Source of the DNA: Linum tenue
Lineage: Eukaryota > Streptophyta > Magnoliopsida > Malpighiales > Linaceae
Direction of reading: 5' to 3'
DNA: 64,000 bases
Assembly: GCA_946122785.1 (NCBI GenBank)
Contig: CAMGYJ010000005.1
Location: forward strand, 84,686,547-84,750,546
Shown: positions 10,569 through 21,332 of the stretch, piece by piece
Position numbering within the stretch: position 1 is the first letter of the stretch
Layout: every line of letters begins with the position of its first letter
Position numbers and translations under genes: made by a program
The notes under the pieces: model-generated
Databases searched by the model: none
The model's input: only the letters and a program-made list of their open reading frames with translations
What the model was told of the DNA's origin: nothing

Positions 10569-11926
10569 TGACTCACTCCTACTATCACTCTAGAAAATGG
10601 CCAAGTGTAACCACTTCCTAAAGTGTAGTATAGCGGGTTTGGGTTTTAATGTCAACCCGGGTCCTAGATGTGATGACTACTCATTGAATTCTTATTATCT
10701 AGCAGTGAAACTTTAGTGCAGGTCTAAACTAACTAACAAGCAAGCAGTTAAACAGTTGTTTTCAAGTCGAGAGAGGTCACCCGGATATGGTTCCCCCTAG
10801 ACTGCAGTTAAGCCGGATTGCATTTTACCAAGTTCAGTTTCAATGATAGTTATACTGCGGGAGGTTCTTAAACAGCCTGAAGTCTCGACTAGAGGTCTCC
10901 AGACCCTCTCAATCCGAGTCTCCAGCGGGCGACGAACCTCCACTGGAGTAAAAAGATTGAGGCCCTAATGAACAAAATCTCCACTACCGAAGTGAATTCG
11001 GTACAGAATAGTGAGTTGGCTCCTCGACTAAAGTCACCAACTCCCTACCTTCAATCAAGGGTGCTCTATCAATCCTAGGCGAATATTCTCTTTCTAGGTT
11101 AAAGCAGAAACAACAGGAATTTGATCAGGATTCATGTCATTCAATCAATCAAACCTCAATTGAATATAATCAAATCACACAATCTGTACTTGGGTTCATA
11201 CAATCAGACCTAACCTAAAAATCTAGGGTTCTTCTTACCCAGGTGAATAAGAAGTTTACTCCATAGAGAGAGATGGAAAATCTAGCTCAGATGCGGAAAC
11301 CATACTGTGAAGGATGATGATCTGCTTCTGGTGCTCAATCGGAGTTTCTCCAAGCTCAAGCCGGGCTCCAATGGTGATGAAGACCACGCTAGGGCACTTG
11401 GGAACTCTGGTTCGTCGTTTTCTCTCTCTAGGAATCGCTCTGTCTCTCTAAAACTCGGAACCCCTCTATTTTGGCCTTCTTTTCTCTTAAGAAGCTGTCT
11501 GCCGCGATCCCCGGCCAGAATACCTGGCCGGGTATTTTGGGCTGAGACCGGGCATTTTCAAAACGCTGCGTCGGGTCAGGGAAAAATCCCCGATCTGCTC
11601 TAATAATCCCCGACCGGGGATTTATGCTTCACGACCGGGACCCCTCCTGTTTCTCAGATGCAAAAATCACATTTCCCCGGTCCTCTCAAAATAATACCCG
11701 GCCGGGTATTTCTGGTCATGGCCGGGTATTTTTCTCCTCCATCACACTTCGACCCAAACGTGCTCCTTTCGACCCGAAACTCGTTTCTTCGCCTCGATTC
11801 CAACGCCGAGCCCTGAAATATGACATAAATGCACAACCTCGCGTGAAATCGGCTTAAAACACGAGAATCCATCTCTCAAACGGCTCAAGAATAGGGGTAA
11901 AAACAGGTGTAATTATTGGTCTATCA
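10569..11926 (-). mobile_element. 5' LTR of the Athila-type element
   Basis: On the minus strand it runs from TGATAGACCAATAATT (11926) to ...GAGTCA (10569), 1358 bp with TG/CA ends, six bases before the PBS. The U3 part (11490-11740) has repeated short GC palindromes such as CCCGGCCGGG and CCCCGACCGGGG. The 3' LTR is not in the window. Confidence 0.75.
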
Positions 11927-13050
11927 GTTAACGTGCTCCGACAGCTGAATTTCTTCATCTTGGGATGTTATGGATGACACACATGTGTGAGTGTTCACCG
12001 CACGGGATATGACCCAATGGTCGACTCTCTTGCTCTTGATGGCCCGGACCCTACCCTTGCATCCCTCGTGTTGATTTTGGCATCTAACTATGAGCCTCTT
12101 TGTTTCAGAGTGAGTTGTGTGCCATTCAAAACTCTGAGTCATTGCTTCTGTGGCAATAGCGTGTCACACCTCATTTTTGGTAGCAAATTGTTGGCCCTTC
12201 GTAAACCCAGTCAATGGACCCCATACTGGAACCTCTGGTGGCTCCATGTCGGCATCAACATACCAAATTTCATTTGGAATGTGATTGTAGTACGGGATAG
12301 GTACACGGTCACGAGACACATCGTCATCATCTGGGTCTGACTCTGGGCCTGAATCATTAGCACCTTCAAGAGTGCCGAAGTTGTCTGCACTCACATCACC
12401 TTCCTCCTCTTCATCGTCAAGGTCACTAACTGTACATGGCATGGGATCTTCCATTTGATTCAGATCATGAAAGACACCTTCATCAGCTCTGTAATGGTAG
12501 TTGTGATAACTAGTGCTACCTTGGTGGAAGTTTTACTCGGGTTGGTACTGGTAGCCTTCTTGTTATTTTTCATGGTACCCGTGGGCTTCTTCTCCATATG
12601 ATGGGAAAGATTGCTGATGACCTCCACCTCCTTCCTGGTACTCATGGTTGGTACGAGGATCATGGTAACCTTGGTAGGGAGCTTCTTTGTATAATCCACC
12701 TCCACCAAGGATACCGGATGTTTGGTCGTCTCCATAATTAACTCCACCGCCTTCGACCGCCTCGGTGTAAACAAACATCTCTGCTTGTTTGATGCTATTG
12801 GCGATCAAATATTCGACCATATCATCTATGTCCTCCTTAGTGGTTATGATAAATTCCTCATACCACAACGACCAGCCATGTCTGTTTGGATCTTGATACA
12901 CCATACGATCAAATCTTCTCGTGCCATTCATGCAAGACACCTCAGTACACATTTGACGGAGCTCTCGTAGCGACCTTGACTTTATGAAAATTACCACTTA
13001 CATAACGTACCTCGTTTCAGATCCCTTCTGTATAACCATTCCACCGTAAC
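11927..13050 (-). pseudogene. Mutator-like transposase, N-terminal half
   Basis: N-terminal region of a MULE transposase, read leftward. Near 13040-12990 it shows RWNGYTEG and NEVRYVSGNFH-like sequence, then PNRHGWSLWYEEFI and QAEMFVYTE (about 12870-12760), a Gly/Tyr/His-rich linker, an acidic stretch with PYYNHIPNEIWYVDADME (about 12310-12240), and the MuDR-type DNA-binding segment RLIVRCQNQHEGCKGRVRA, HWVISRAVNTHTC (about 12100-11990). Stops and shifts occur at 12997, 12563 and 12454. The catalytic DDE domain is absent because the Athila LTR begins at 11926. Encoded protein: transposase acting on its own TIRs; dead here. Confidence 0.75.
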
Positions 13051-13239
13051 CCAAGCATGAACTTTTGAAATGGCATATGCAATAAAGTCGTAACTAAATT
13101 AATACCATCATAACAAATCACAATAAAAAGTACTACAAAACAAACCAACTAAGTAACGTCAATCACAAAAACTCAATATAGTAAGGTGCACAACAGAAAT
13201 TTGAAGAACAGTAAGGAGAGGGGTGAGGAGATGAGGTTC

Positions 13240-13590
13240 TCAGAGCTGCCTTTTATAGGCAAATTTTTGTCTAAAAACCGCATGGGGCGGTTTTAGTTTG
13301 CCATGCATGCACCCCCACCCCCTGCATGCCGATATGTCGGATGTCGGGGGAATGGGGACAACACACAAACCGCTGGGGGAGGGAACAGTTTGTGTGTCGA
13401 CGTCGAATCGCTCCTTGAAGAGGCGGTTTGTTTGTCGGGCCACCAATGAACTGCACCTCCAAGTGGCGGTTTGTACAAAAAACATAGAACGCCTCCTCCA
13501 CATGCTTTTTCCCTATAAACCGCGATCTCAGCACGCGGTTCATATGCAAACTGCCTCCTTGGGTGGCGGTTTTCAAATAATGGTGGTAGA
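13240..13590 (-). promoter_or_regulatory. Promoter-like region of the Mutator-like gene
   Basis: Minus strand has CCTATAAAAGGC at about 13248-13259, a good TATA box about 200 bp before the first transposase codons. Upstream lie repeated inverted motifs ACCGCC/GGCGGT (about 13278, 13420, 13463, 13565) and a hairpin-like AAACCGCG...CGCGGTT at 13517-13540. Confidence 0.5.
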
Positions 13591-14203
13591 TTTGAAATTT
13601 TTTTCGTTTAGGTGGTATATTTGTAATTTTTTTTAACAGGGGTACTTTTGGATTTTTTCCCCATATTTAGCACTCAATAAAAAAAAACCTAGCCTATCAA
13701 GACCATCGCCCAAGACCCGATCCATTGCTACTCGACATCAGACTAACCCTTAAACCTTAAGAAAAACAACATCAAGACATCTAGCACCCTTATTTCATAC
13801 ATTCTACTACATCTTTCTTGGCTTCTCGCCATATTAAACTCCGCGAAGTACACCATATCAGCCTACACAGACGGGCTTCAACACTTTTCTTGCCCAAATG
13901 CGTAGAGCACCAAATGATAATCTAAAAATTGGACTAGCACATAAATTTTGAAAAATTAGATAGTAAAATGTTATAATAAAATTTTAGGTACCTAAACGTG
14001 ATTTTCCAATGGCATTTTATGTTAAAACTTTAAATTTCATGTATCAAAAGGTAAATATAAAATTTATAGGTACTAAACAGTAATTTTCAATATCAATAAG
14101 TCACCAATCTAATTAGATATGGATTAATTGAATAATTTAATGGAACAGTAATTTTCCAAATATCCATAAATCAACAATCCAATGGAATATGAATTAATTG
14201 GAT
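13591..14203. other. Non-coding, AT-rich segment
   Basis: A short-phrase tract at 13600-13680 and two diverged copies of a phrase like TCCATAAATCAACAATCCAA around 14095-14185. No coding signal. Confidence 0.4.
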
Positions 14204-14857
14204 ATTTTTTGTAGGGCTGGTAAACGGTTATTCCATTAACGGTGTAACCGATAACCGAACCAAAATCATAAGTTAACTATTACACCGATAACCGATTAAA
14301 TCGTAAACGGTTGGTTCTTGGTAGCAAAATTTAGCTAATTAATAACCAATATTTAAATGGTTAGTAACCGACGATTAAACGGTTAACCGACTAACCGATT
14401 ACGACCATCCTCATAGTTAGAGCAATAAATAATAGGCGTCGATGAGGCAGAGGCATAGGCATAGGCCATAAATAATGGGGAGTTTGAAGGCCTACAAGAT
14501 CCATTGTCTAACTTAGTTGTAGTAGTGACTTAGGTTCAAATGAGAATAATTTTAAGGAAGAGCTTTCGAAAGAGCACAATAGAAGTTGGACTTGCACATA
14601 GTATTTCGACAACAATTTGTAATTTTAAGTTCCATGTAATTTGGTGATATTTATGGGCTGAGTAATTGTTGTTGGGTATCTTATTCTTGTTTTTCTTTTT
14701 TAATAAAATTTGACACTAGAATGATGTTATTGCTTACTTGTGTTAGATTGACAACTTAAAAGAGTAAATTATTGAAAGTAAATTTGACCGTAAATTATTT
14801 TTTGTTCAACTATAACAACTTAAAAGAAGAACACATGCATATGTAGGAAAACAATTA

Positions 14858-15225
14858 TGACAAATACCATTAGAAAACCCGAACTATGAGAAAAATGTCA
14901 CTTGTATCCCAATCTATTCAATATTTCATTTCTGTCATAAACTATGATTCCATTAATGTTGACCGATATTGACTGTTATTATTTAACAGAAAATCCAATC
15001 ATCATTGACGTGACATCTGACGTGTTATTTTTAAATAATTAAATAACAACTAAAAAAATATTAAAAAAAAATTCCTATCTCATCTACTCAAATCCCCCTC
15101 CCGGCTCCGCCTCTTCCTCTTACCTGCCGCAATCTTGTCCCCGACAATCTACACACTTCTCATCCTCCTCTCCTTCTACATCACCAAGGACAACCTTGCC
15201 GACTCCCGTCCACATTTCGAACTCC

Positions 15226-15270
<45 letters not shown>

Positions 15271-16340
15271 CGGAGAGAGCAGCGGAGAGGAGATGGCAAT
15301 GGCGGCAGGATGTTGGCAACTGGAACCCCACCCTTCCGGCTTCCCCTCCGACGAGCCAGTAGCGCGAACTCTAAAGAACGCCAACGCAATAGACAAGTCT
15401 GATTGGGCACGACACGAGTATTTTCATCGAAACAGAAGTACGGCACGACACGAGTTGGGGATAGTTAGAGTTCCGGTTCAACTGATCAGAAACAAATGGA
15501 TTTCACCGTGCATACCTAACCGATATGTTGAATTTGTCAATCTTATTCTTACCTTGTCATTTTGTAATCTTTGGCGACAACACTTGAAAATTTGCTCAAT
15601 CTTTGCTATGGCTGCAGTTGGGATTTCATATATGCGGAGTATGTAATGGCGGCTGGGAATCATCACCGTTCAAGAATTTGGCAGGTGGTTTTCTTTTTCC
15701 TGCGTAAGATTGTTGCTATTTACTTTTAGGAAGCTTACTTGGCGATTTGTATGCACACGTATCTGGGTCAGTCTTGATCTGTTATGGTCCTCTGTTTCTG
15801 CTGCAGTAGAACAGGGGAGCTATGTTTTCGCTGGCAATAATTGGACTGCAGCGGCGATGGTGAACGGAAATTTGGCCAGGAGATCGGGTCTGGGAAGTGG
15901 GTTCTGGCAATCAGGTACAGGGTTCGTCCGTAATTTTAGTAGTGGTGGTAGTTAGTCGTCACCGGGGATAGTGGCCCGAGGGGGTTATGGTGACAGTGGG
16001 AATCGGTAGAGGAGAATAATATCAATATTTTTTTATTTTGTATTAAAACGTTGGCTTAATAATATAATTGAATTTACCGATTTTTTTTCAACTTTAATTC
16101 AATTTTTATTTAATTTGAATTAAAAATATGAGGTGTCAATGATGTGGCATCTATGTGGCAGGCTGGCAGTCACATTTTTTGTCACGTCAACAAAAGTCAA
16201 CTTTACTTTGACCACCATTTGGTCAACCGTTATCTTTAACGGTCAACGAAACCGTCAAGATATAAATGACACAAAGTATCATAGTTTAGGACATAAATGA
16301 CATTTTTCCGATAGTTCGAGTGTTGTAGTGGTATTTGCCC
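14858..16340. mobile_element. Mutator-like element nested in the hAT
   Basis: Long inverted ends: TGACAAATACCATTAGAA on the left and, reverse complemented, GGGCAAATACCACTACAA on the right. Similarity continues for roughly 100 bp through (C)CGAACTAT, AAAAATGTCA and AACTATGAT. Flanking 9-mers AAACAATTA (14849-14857) and AAAAAATTA (16341-16349) differ by one base, as expected for a MULE target duplication. The GC-rich interior (15080-15960) may contain captured host sequence; no protein recognised. Confidence 0.8.
15229..15265. repeat. (GA)n microsatellite
   Basis: About 18 GA units within the Mutator-like element. Confidence 0.95.
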
Positions 16341-16615
16341 AAAAAATTAACACATATGCACAATTGAAAAAAGGAGGTCTTTTATTGGTTAGGTTACTGA
16401 TAAGTTATTTTGGTATAACCTTGCAGAATAACTTACTTAACGGTTATCCGGTTAACCGACAAAATAACTGAGAATCGACAATACGGTTACAGTTAGCCGA
16501 CTAATATAAATGATGCGGGTAACGATAAACATGAAACGATTAATGATTAATCGAGAACCGAGTAAACTGTTTCGGTTATAACCGAACCGAAGCAATTGTC
16601 AATCCTAATTTTTTG

Positions 16616-17229
16616 GATGAACTGGACATAAAATTCTCGCCTACCCTAGTTTCAATACTGATGTGCCGCTCGAATCATGATCATGCATAACACTACGAAA
16701 GGATAATCTCAATAAAATCTCATAGCTCTAGTACTCAAATATGAATATCAGAACATCACAGGTTTGCAGTGCTCTTAAAGGTTGGAAGTGTAAGCTAGGC
16801 AACGACTAACACACGTATTGTTAAATGTTTCCATTTCTCAACTAACAATTGAGGAACAGAAAATGGTCGAGTAGATGGCATCATTCAATATAGAGGAGAG
16901 AATCCACCCTTGGAGAGCAATGAGGAATAAGACAGATCACTTCTCTGTTTTCCAGCGAGGAAAATCTAGTTACTTCTTGAACAATGATAATAACACGGTT
17001 CACACCTCTCCAAACAATGTTCGAGCGATGGTGTTTGATGATTTTGATGGTTGAGAAAACTAAGTTAAATTACTCTTACTCCTATGGAGGTTCAGTGAGA
17101 GCTCCATAAACTAAAAGCTATAGCTATGGCTACATGGCAGAAAAAGGATAAAGTTTGACATGTGGTGTCAAATTTTTGGTTGTGGAACTGGAACCCTTGC
17201 TTCTTCTTCGTTTCTCCTATTTATAGCCA
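16616..17229 (-). other. Possible LTR transcribed part, minus strand
   Basis: Non-coding. On the minus strand CTATAAATAG at 17217-17226 is a strong TATA box. Together with the array at 17230-18562 upstream of it, this looks like U3 plus R/U5 of an LTR read leftward. No partner LTR or PBS could be placed. Confidence 0.3.
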
Positions 17230-18562
17230 CTAGGTCTAACTGCCTTGGTAACCGCCCTGGGAACCGCTAGCCGACCTTTTGCTCCAACCACCTTAGGGAC
17301 TCCTTGTCGTCACCTTGGTGGCCAATTGGTGGACGTTGTCTTGGTTTTTACTCCCATTGCCTTGGGGCTCCTTGCCCCGCCTTGTTGACTGGTTGGTACT
17401 GCCATTTGGGTGGCTTGACATCAGACTTGATGAGTTGAGGTTCATCTTGTCGCCACGTCTTGACTAGAAGGCGTTGGGGCCTCCTTGTCTTGCCTCCATC
17501 ACATTGGCCCTCTCATCGAGCCTCCTTGACGATCCTGACACCATGATGATTCCATACTTAATTCCTTTAATGCCGTCTTACTACCCATCTTTCTCTTGTT
17601 AGCTAGGCCTTGTTACCCACCTAGACATGATGAAAACTTGGCCTCTTCTCCCCACTAAGTCTCCACACTTAGTCTTAGGGAGCTTGACATTGCACCTAAC
17701 TTGTCATCTTGGTATCAAGCCCCTCATGCCGGCTTGATACCCTTGCTACCAAGTCAGCCCTGTCGGCTTGGTCTTCTGGAATCTTATCAAGTTAGTACCT
17801 TTCACCCTGCCGACTTGGTACCCCGTTAGGGGGCCACCAAGCCCATCTTGGGACTTAGTCCCCATATATACCCCTAAGGGGCTTTACATCATGTCCATGA
17901 TGACTTGGTACCTAGCCGGGTAGTCACCTCTTCATCGGGTTGACACCCTCTAATCTCCATACTAAGTTTTTGGAGGTTTAGTAACCTGATATCAAGTTTG
18001 TCTCATCGGCTTGATAATCAGACTTAGTTTCAGAATGACTCTCTATTAGGTACCCGGCTTGGCACACTGTTGTCTGGACACCAAACCAATCTTGCTTGTT
18101 CGGTATCTATACTTAGTAAAATTTCATATTTTGTTTCCAAGTCTGCCTTGTCGGGTTGGTACCCTCTAGGGGTCTTGGTACCGAGGCTGCCTTGCCGGCC
18201 TGGTACCCCCTTAGCTCCATACTTAGCCAAATTCATGCTTTTCATGTCTTGGTACCAAGCCCTGCATTGACGGCTTGGTACCCTCTTGGTGCATTAGCTT
18301 GGTACTTAGTCAATTGACGACTTGGTACCCTCTTGGTGCTTTGGCTTGGTACTTAGTCAATCTTGCCCTGCTTGGTACCCTCAGCCTACCAAGCCTCTTT
18401 TGTCTTGGTATCCTATCATTTGCCCCCCCAGTTGCCATGAAATTCCATACTTAGCCAAATTTCATGCTTGGGGACCAGAGCTGTCTTGCTGGCTTGGTAC
18501 CCTCTTACTATGGGTGGTATGATATTGTGTCGTATGGCCCCCCAGCCTTTGGCTCAAGAACA
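17230..18562. repeat. CTTGGTACC-rich degenerate array, left part
   Basis: About fifteen occurrences of (C/T)TTGGTA(C/T)C-type phrases, with repeated longer modules such as ATACTTAGCCAAATT and CTGCCTTG(C/T)CGG(C/G)TTGG. No protein. The final ~220 bp match 32444-32602 on the far side of the copia element. Confidence 0.75.
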
Positions 18563-18574
18563 TGGTATCAGAGC
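18563..18574 (+). other. Primer-binding site of copia element 1, tRNA-iMet type
   Basis: TGGTATCAGAGC, preceded by ACA, which could be an LTR end. Gag starts 200 bp downstream. No typical copia 5' LTR precedes it. Confidence 0.85.
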
Positions 18575-18775
18575 AGAAAGGTGTCGTTTTAACTCTTGAT
18601 TTTTCTTGACTTTCTTTTTCTTCCTTTCTATATTTCATTTCTGAATTTTCATTGAGGGATTCTAGAGTGAACGAATAGCTAGTTCTTCCTCTCTCTGATT
18701 CATCTTCTCGATTGTTCTTGCTTTGATTCAGTTTCATTTTCTTCCGCTCACTTCTCTGTTCCGATCGATTCAATC

Positions 18776-19855
18776 ATGTCTTTGTTTCCTTCATCCATGG
18801 CGATGTTTTCCAAAATTTTGGCAAATTCTGGACCTCCACCGGCCAGTTCGTCGGCTGCCGCTACTTCATCGGTGACTTCTCTCTCGATGTCGCATCCGTA
18901 TTTCATCTCGAATGGCGACATTCCGTCGGTCCAGCTTGTCACCGCGCCTCTCACTAGAGCAAACTATCATTCTTGGGCTCGTTCGCTTCGCATAGGACTC
19001 CAAGTGCGCAACAAGCTTCCATTAATCGATTGCCGAGTTTCTGTCCCATCTCGTCATGATCCGCTTTGGAGTGCATGGGACCAGGCGAATGTCCTGGTTC
19101 TTGGATGGCTTCAGAGATCCGTTTCGTCGGAGATCGCACAAAGTGTGCTCTGGTTCGACACAACTGTCAAATCTTGGGAGGATCTCAGAGAGCGCTTTAG
19201 CGAAGGCAATGAAGTAAGAATCTCAGATCTGTATGACGAGATTTTGTCACTTAAGTAGGCATGTTATCTATAAGTGCCTATTTGCTAGATTCAGGATTCT
19301 TTGGGAAGAACTGTTGATTTTAAGGCCTTTGCCGTCGTGTTCTTGCACTCCTCGTTGTGCTTGTGTTGCTGCTTCTCTTCCTCTAGAGTATATGCGCCGT
19401 GATCAGTTTATCCGGTTCCTCAAAGGCCTTAATGAACGTTTCAGAGCTGTTTGTTCTCAGTTCTTAATGATGGATCCGCTTCCCACAATCAACAAGGTGT
19501 TCTCTAGTTTAGTACAGCAAGAGAGGCCGTCTGGTAGTCAAATAGAAGCTCATATTGCTCTGACCAGTCAAGGTCAAGGAGGTGCTAATTCTAGTCATGG
19601 TAATTCGATCTCAAGTCAGGATACTGCTCAGCACGGTCAGGCAAGTGCTGCACATAGTCATGGAGTTGGGAAAAAGAGACCCTCTGCACTCACTATGGGC
19701 TCTATGGTCACACGGTTGATCGCTGCTACAAGCTCCATGGATATCCGCCAGGTTATAAAAGTCGGAAGACTGCTCATGCTATGACTTCTGATCTGGATTC
19801 AGCTGCACCAGATGATCCTAATGGTCAAGATTCTGTGACCTTGTCTCGAGCTTAG
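18776..19855 (+). pseudogene. Copia 1 gag with zinc knuckle
   Basis: Capsid-type protein. The first 160 codons (18776-19258) contain PYFISNGDIPSVQL, ANYHSWARSLRIGLQ and DPLWSAWDQANVLVLGWL, typical of plant copia gag. After a frame change, RILWEELL..., YMRRDQFIRFLKGLNERF and FSSLVQQER follow. A second shift near 19670 enters the zinc-knuckle frame. The knuckle at 19685-19726 reads C-x2-Y-x4-H-x4-C, with Tyr for the second Cys. The last frame ends at the TAG at 19853-19855. The protein would package element RNA; three broken frames make it non-functional. Confidence 0.8.
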
Positions 19856-19912
19856 TATCAATCGCTCCTCCACCAGACTCAACCTAGGCATTAGTAGTCC
19901 ACCAGTACTGCC

Positions 19913-20482
19913 ATGACTAATCTGGTCACTACCACTACTTATGCTGCTCCCCTGTTTTCCACAGATGCATCTACATCTCAGGCTACCACTTCTCCTTATG
20001 TTCCCACAACTGTGGCAACACATCTTATCAACTCTGATGACTCATGTACTATTCTATCATCTCTCCAAACACTTTTAAATTCGATGGTACGGATAGTTGA
20101 TAGTGGAGCTACATATCATGTAGTTTTTGTGTTATATTTGGTTACATCTTATCGAACTATTGATAATATGAATGTTTCTCAATAGGCACATAGGAACTAT
20201 CCAGTTAACTCCAACTTTGACATTGGTTGATGTTCTGTTCATACCAGCGTTCACTTTCAATCTAATTTCAGTCTCGAAATTAGTTAAAACATCAAAATGT
20301 TCCTTAAATTTTACACAGATTCTTGCTTAATACAAGATCTTTCGTCCCAAGAGACGATTGGTACAGCTAAGCAAGTATTTGGACTGTATAATCTTCAAAT
20401 TCCTCCTAGTCTGGTCCAGACCAGCCACTGTAATGTTTGTTTCAATACATCTATAGTACCTTTTGAGTTGTGGCATTACAGG
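19913..20482 (+). pseudogene. Copia 1 protease and start of GAG-pre-integrase
   Basis: The aspartic-protease active site is seen as VDSGATYH at about 20096-20116 (Asp codon 20099-20101). Further on come FTFNLISVSKLV (about 20245-20285) and FGLYNLQIP, ending in ELWHYR just before the inserted Tat-like element. Family motif is LWHxRLGH; its second half resumes after 28840. Stops between these pieces show decay. Confidence 0.75.
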
Positions 20483-21313
20483 TGTAGACACCACTTTTTG
20501 TCCGGGCTAAAACATATCTTTACCTAAATAAAAGTTAGTTTATATTGAAGATTTGCAATAGTGAGTCCCAAACTTTTTTCAAGCTAAAACATATTGATAG
20601 TGCTCTACATGAGTCGTGGTCACCGACGAGATTAAGCAATAGCAAATCTTGCTGAAAATAAGAGTTGAGATATTGAGCTTTGGTTTCACAAAATAGGAAA
20701 TTTGACAATTGTGTGAATAGATCGTGGAATTAGCTTTTAAAACTTTGAGTCCTGTGAGGATTGGACCTCAATTCGAAGCAATAAAAGATAAGAAAATGAA
20801 ATAATGGTCTAATGAAAATAAATTACAATTTACAAACACATCATTAAATAAAACTACCAATACAATGTTGTTACATACTAATATAAATAATTGTTACATT
20901 CATTTACAAATAAAATTCAATGATAAAAGAAATTTACGTCTAAATCAAAGCCCTAGTCAACCTCGGATCAAAGCCAAATCAACAAAAGTCAAAGCCCAAC
21001 AGTCAGCTCCCAAAGCTCGGTCAACAAAAGTCAACTGTAGTCAGAGCTGACCGAACATTAGAATCCTAAAATAACCCTTAAAAACTTATCGATTTAAGTA
21101 GTACCCATTCAGGGCGTTGTGGGGTGTGAATACACTTCCCCACACGTAACCGTACTCTCGAACCCAAAATCCTAAATTTCGCAGACCAAATTCCCAGTTT
21201 TGACCCTAAAGTCCAGATCGGTCCAAAAGGTTTTCGATCCACCACAAGTAAGGTCGATGGCGACTCCGAGCATTTCTCGGCGGGTCTTCCGATTCGGTGG
21301 TGCAGTTGCGACA
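20483..21313 (+). repeat. 5' LTR of the Tat-like element (internally deleted)
   Basis: 831 bp from TGTAGACACC to ...TTGCGACA. It aligns to both ends of the 3' LTR, but lacks the segment corresponding to 27059-28579, which includes the TATA box. Confidence 0.9.
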
Positions 21314-21314
21314 G

Positions 21315-21332
21315 TGGCGACTCCGCCGGGGA
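21315..21332 (+). other. Primer-binding site, tRNA-Arg type
   Basis: TGGCGACTCCGCCGGGGA, one base after the 5' LTR. It is complementary, with a mismatch, to the 3' end of plant tRNA-Arg, the primer typical of Tat/Ogre elements. Confidence 0.8.

Larger units (their letters stand above)
14212..16607. mobile_element. Second hAT-like non-autonomous transposon
   Basis: A perfect 8-bp duplication ATTTTTTG flanks it at 14204-14211 and 16608-16615. TIRs: TAGGGCTGGTAAACGG on the left and, reverse complemented, TAGGATTGACAATTGC on the right. Subterminal regions are full of (A)ACCG(A/T)TTA and GGTTAACCG repeats on both sides. No transposase. About 900 bp are its own; the rest is the nested Mutator-like element. 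Confidence 0.88.

Noticed and set aside
15293..15646. 117-codon frame inside the nested Mutator-like element as a gene
   Set aside because: No domain, and it follows a GA microsatellite; possible captured fragment only.
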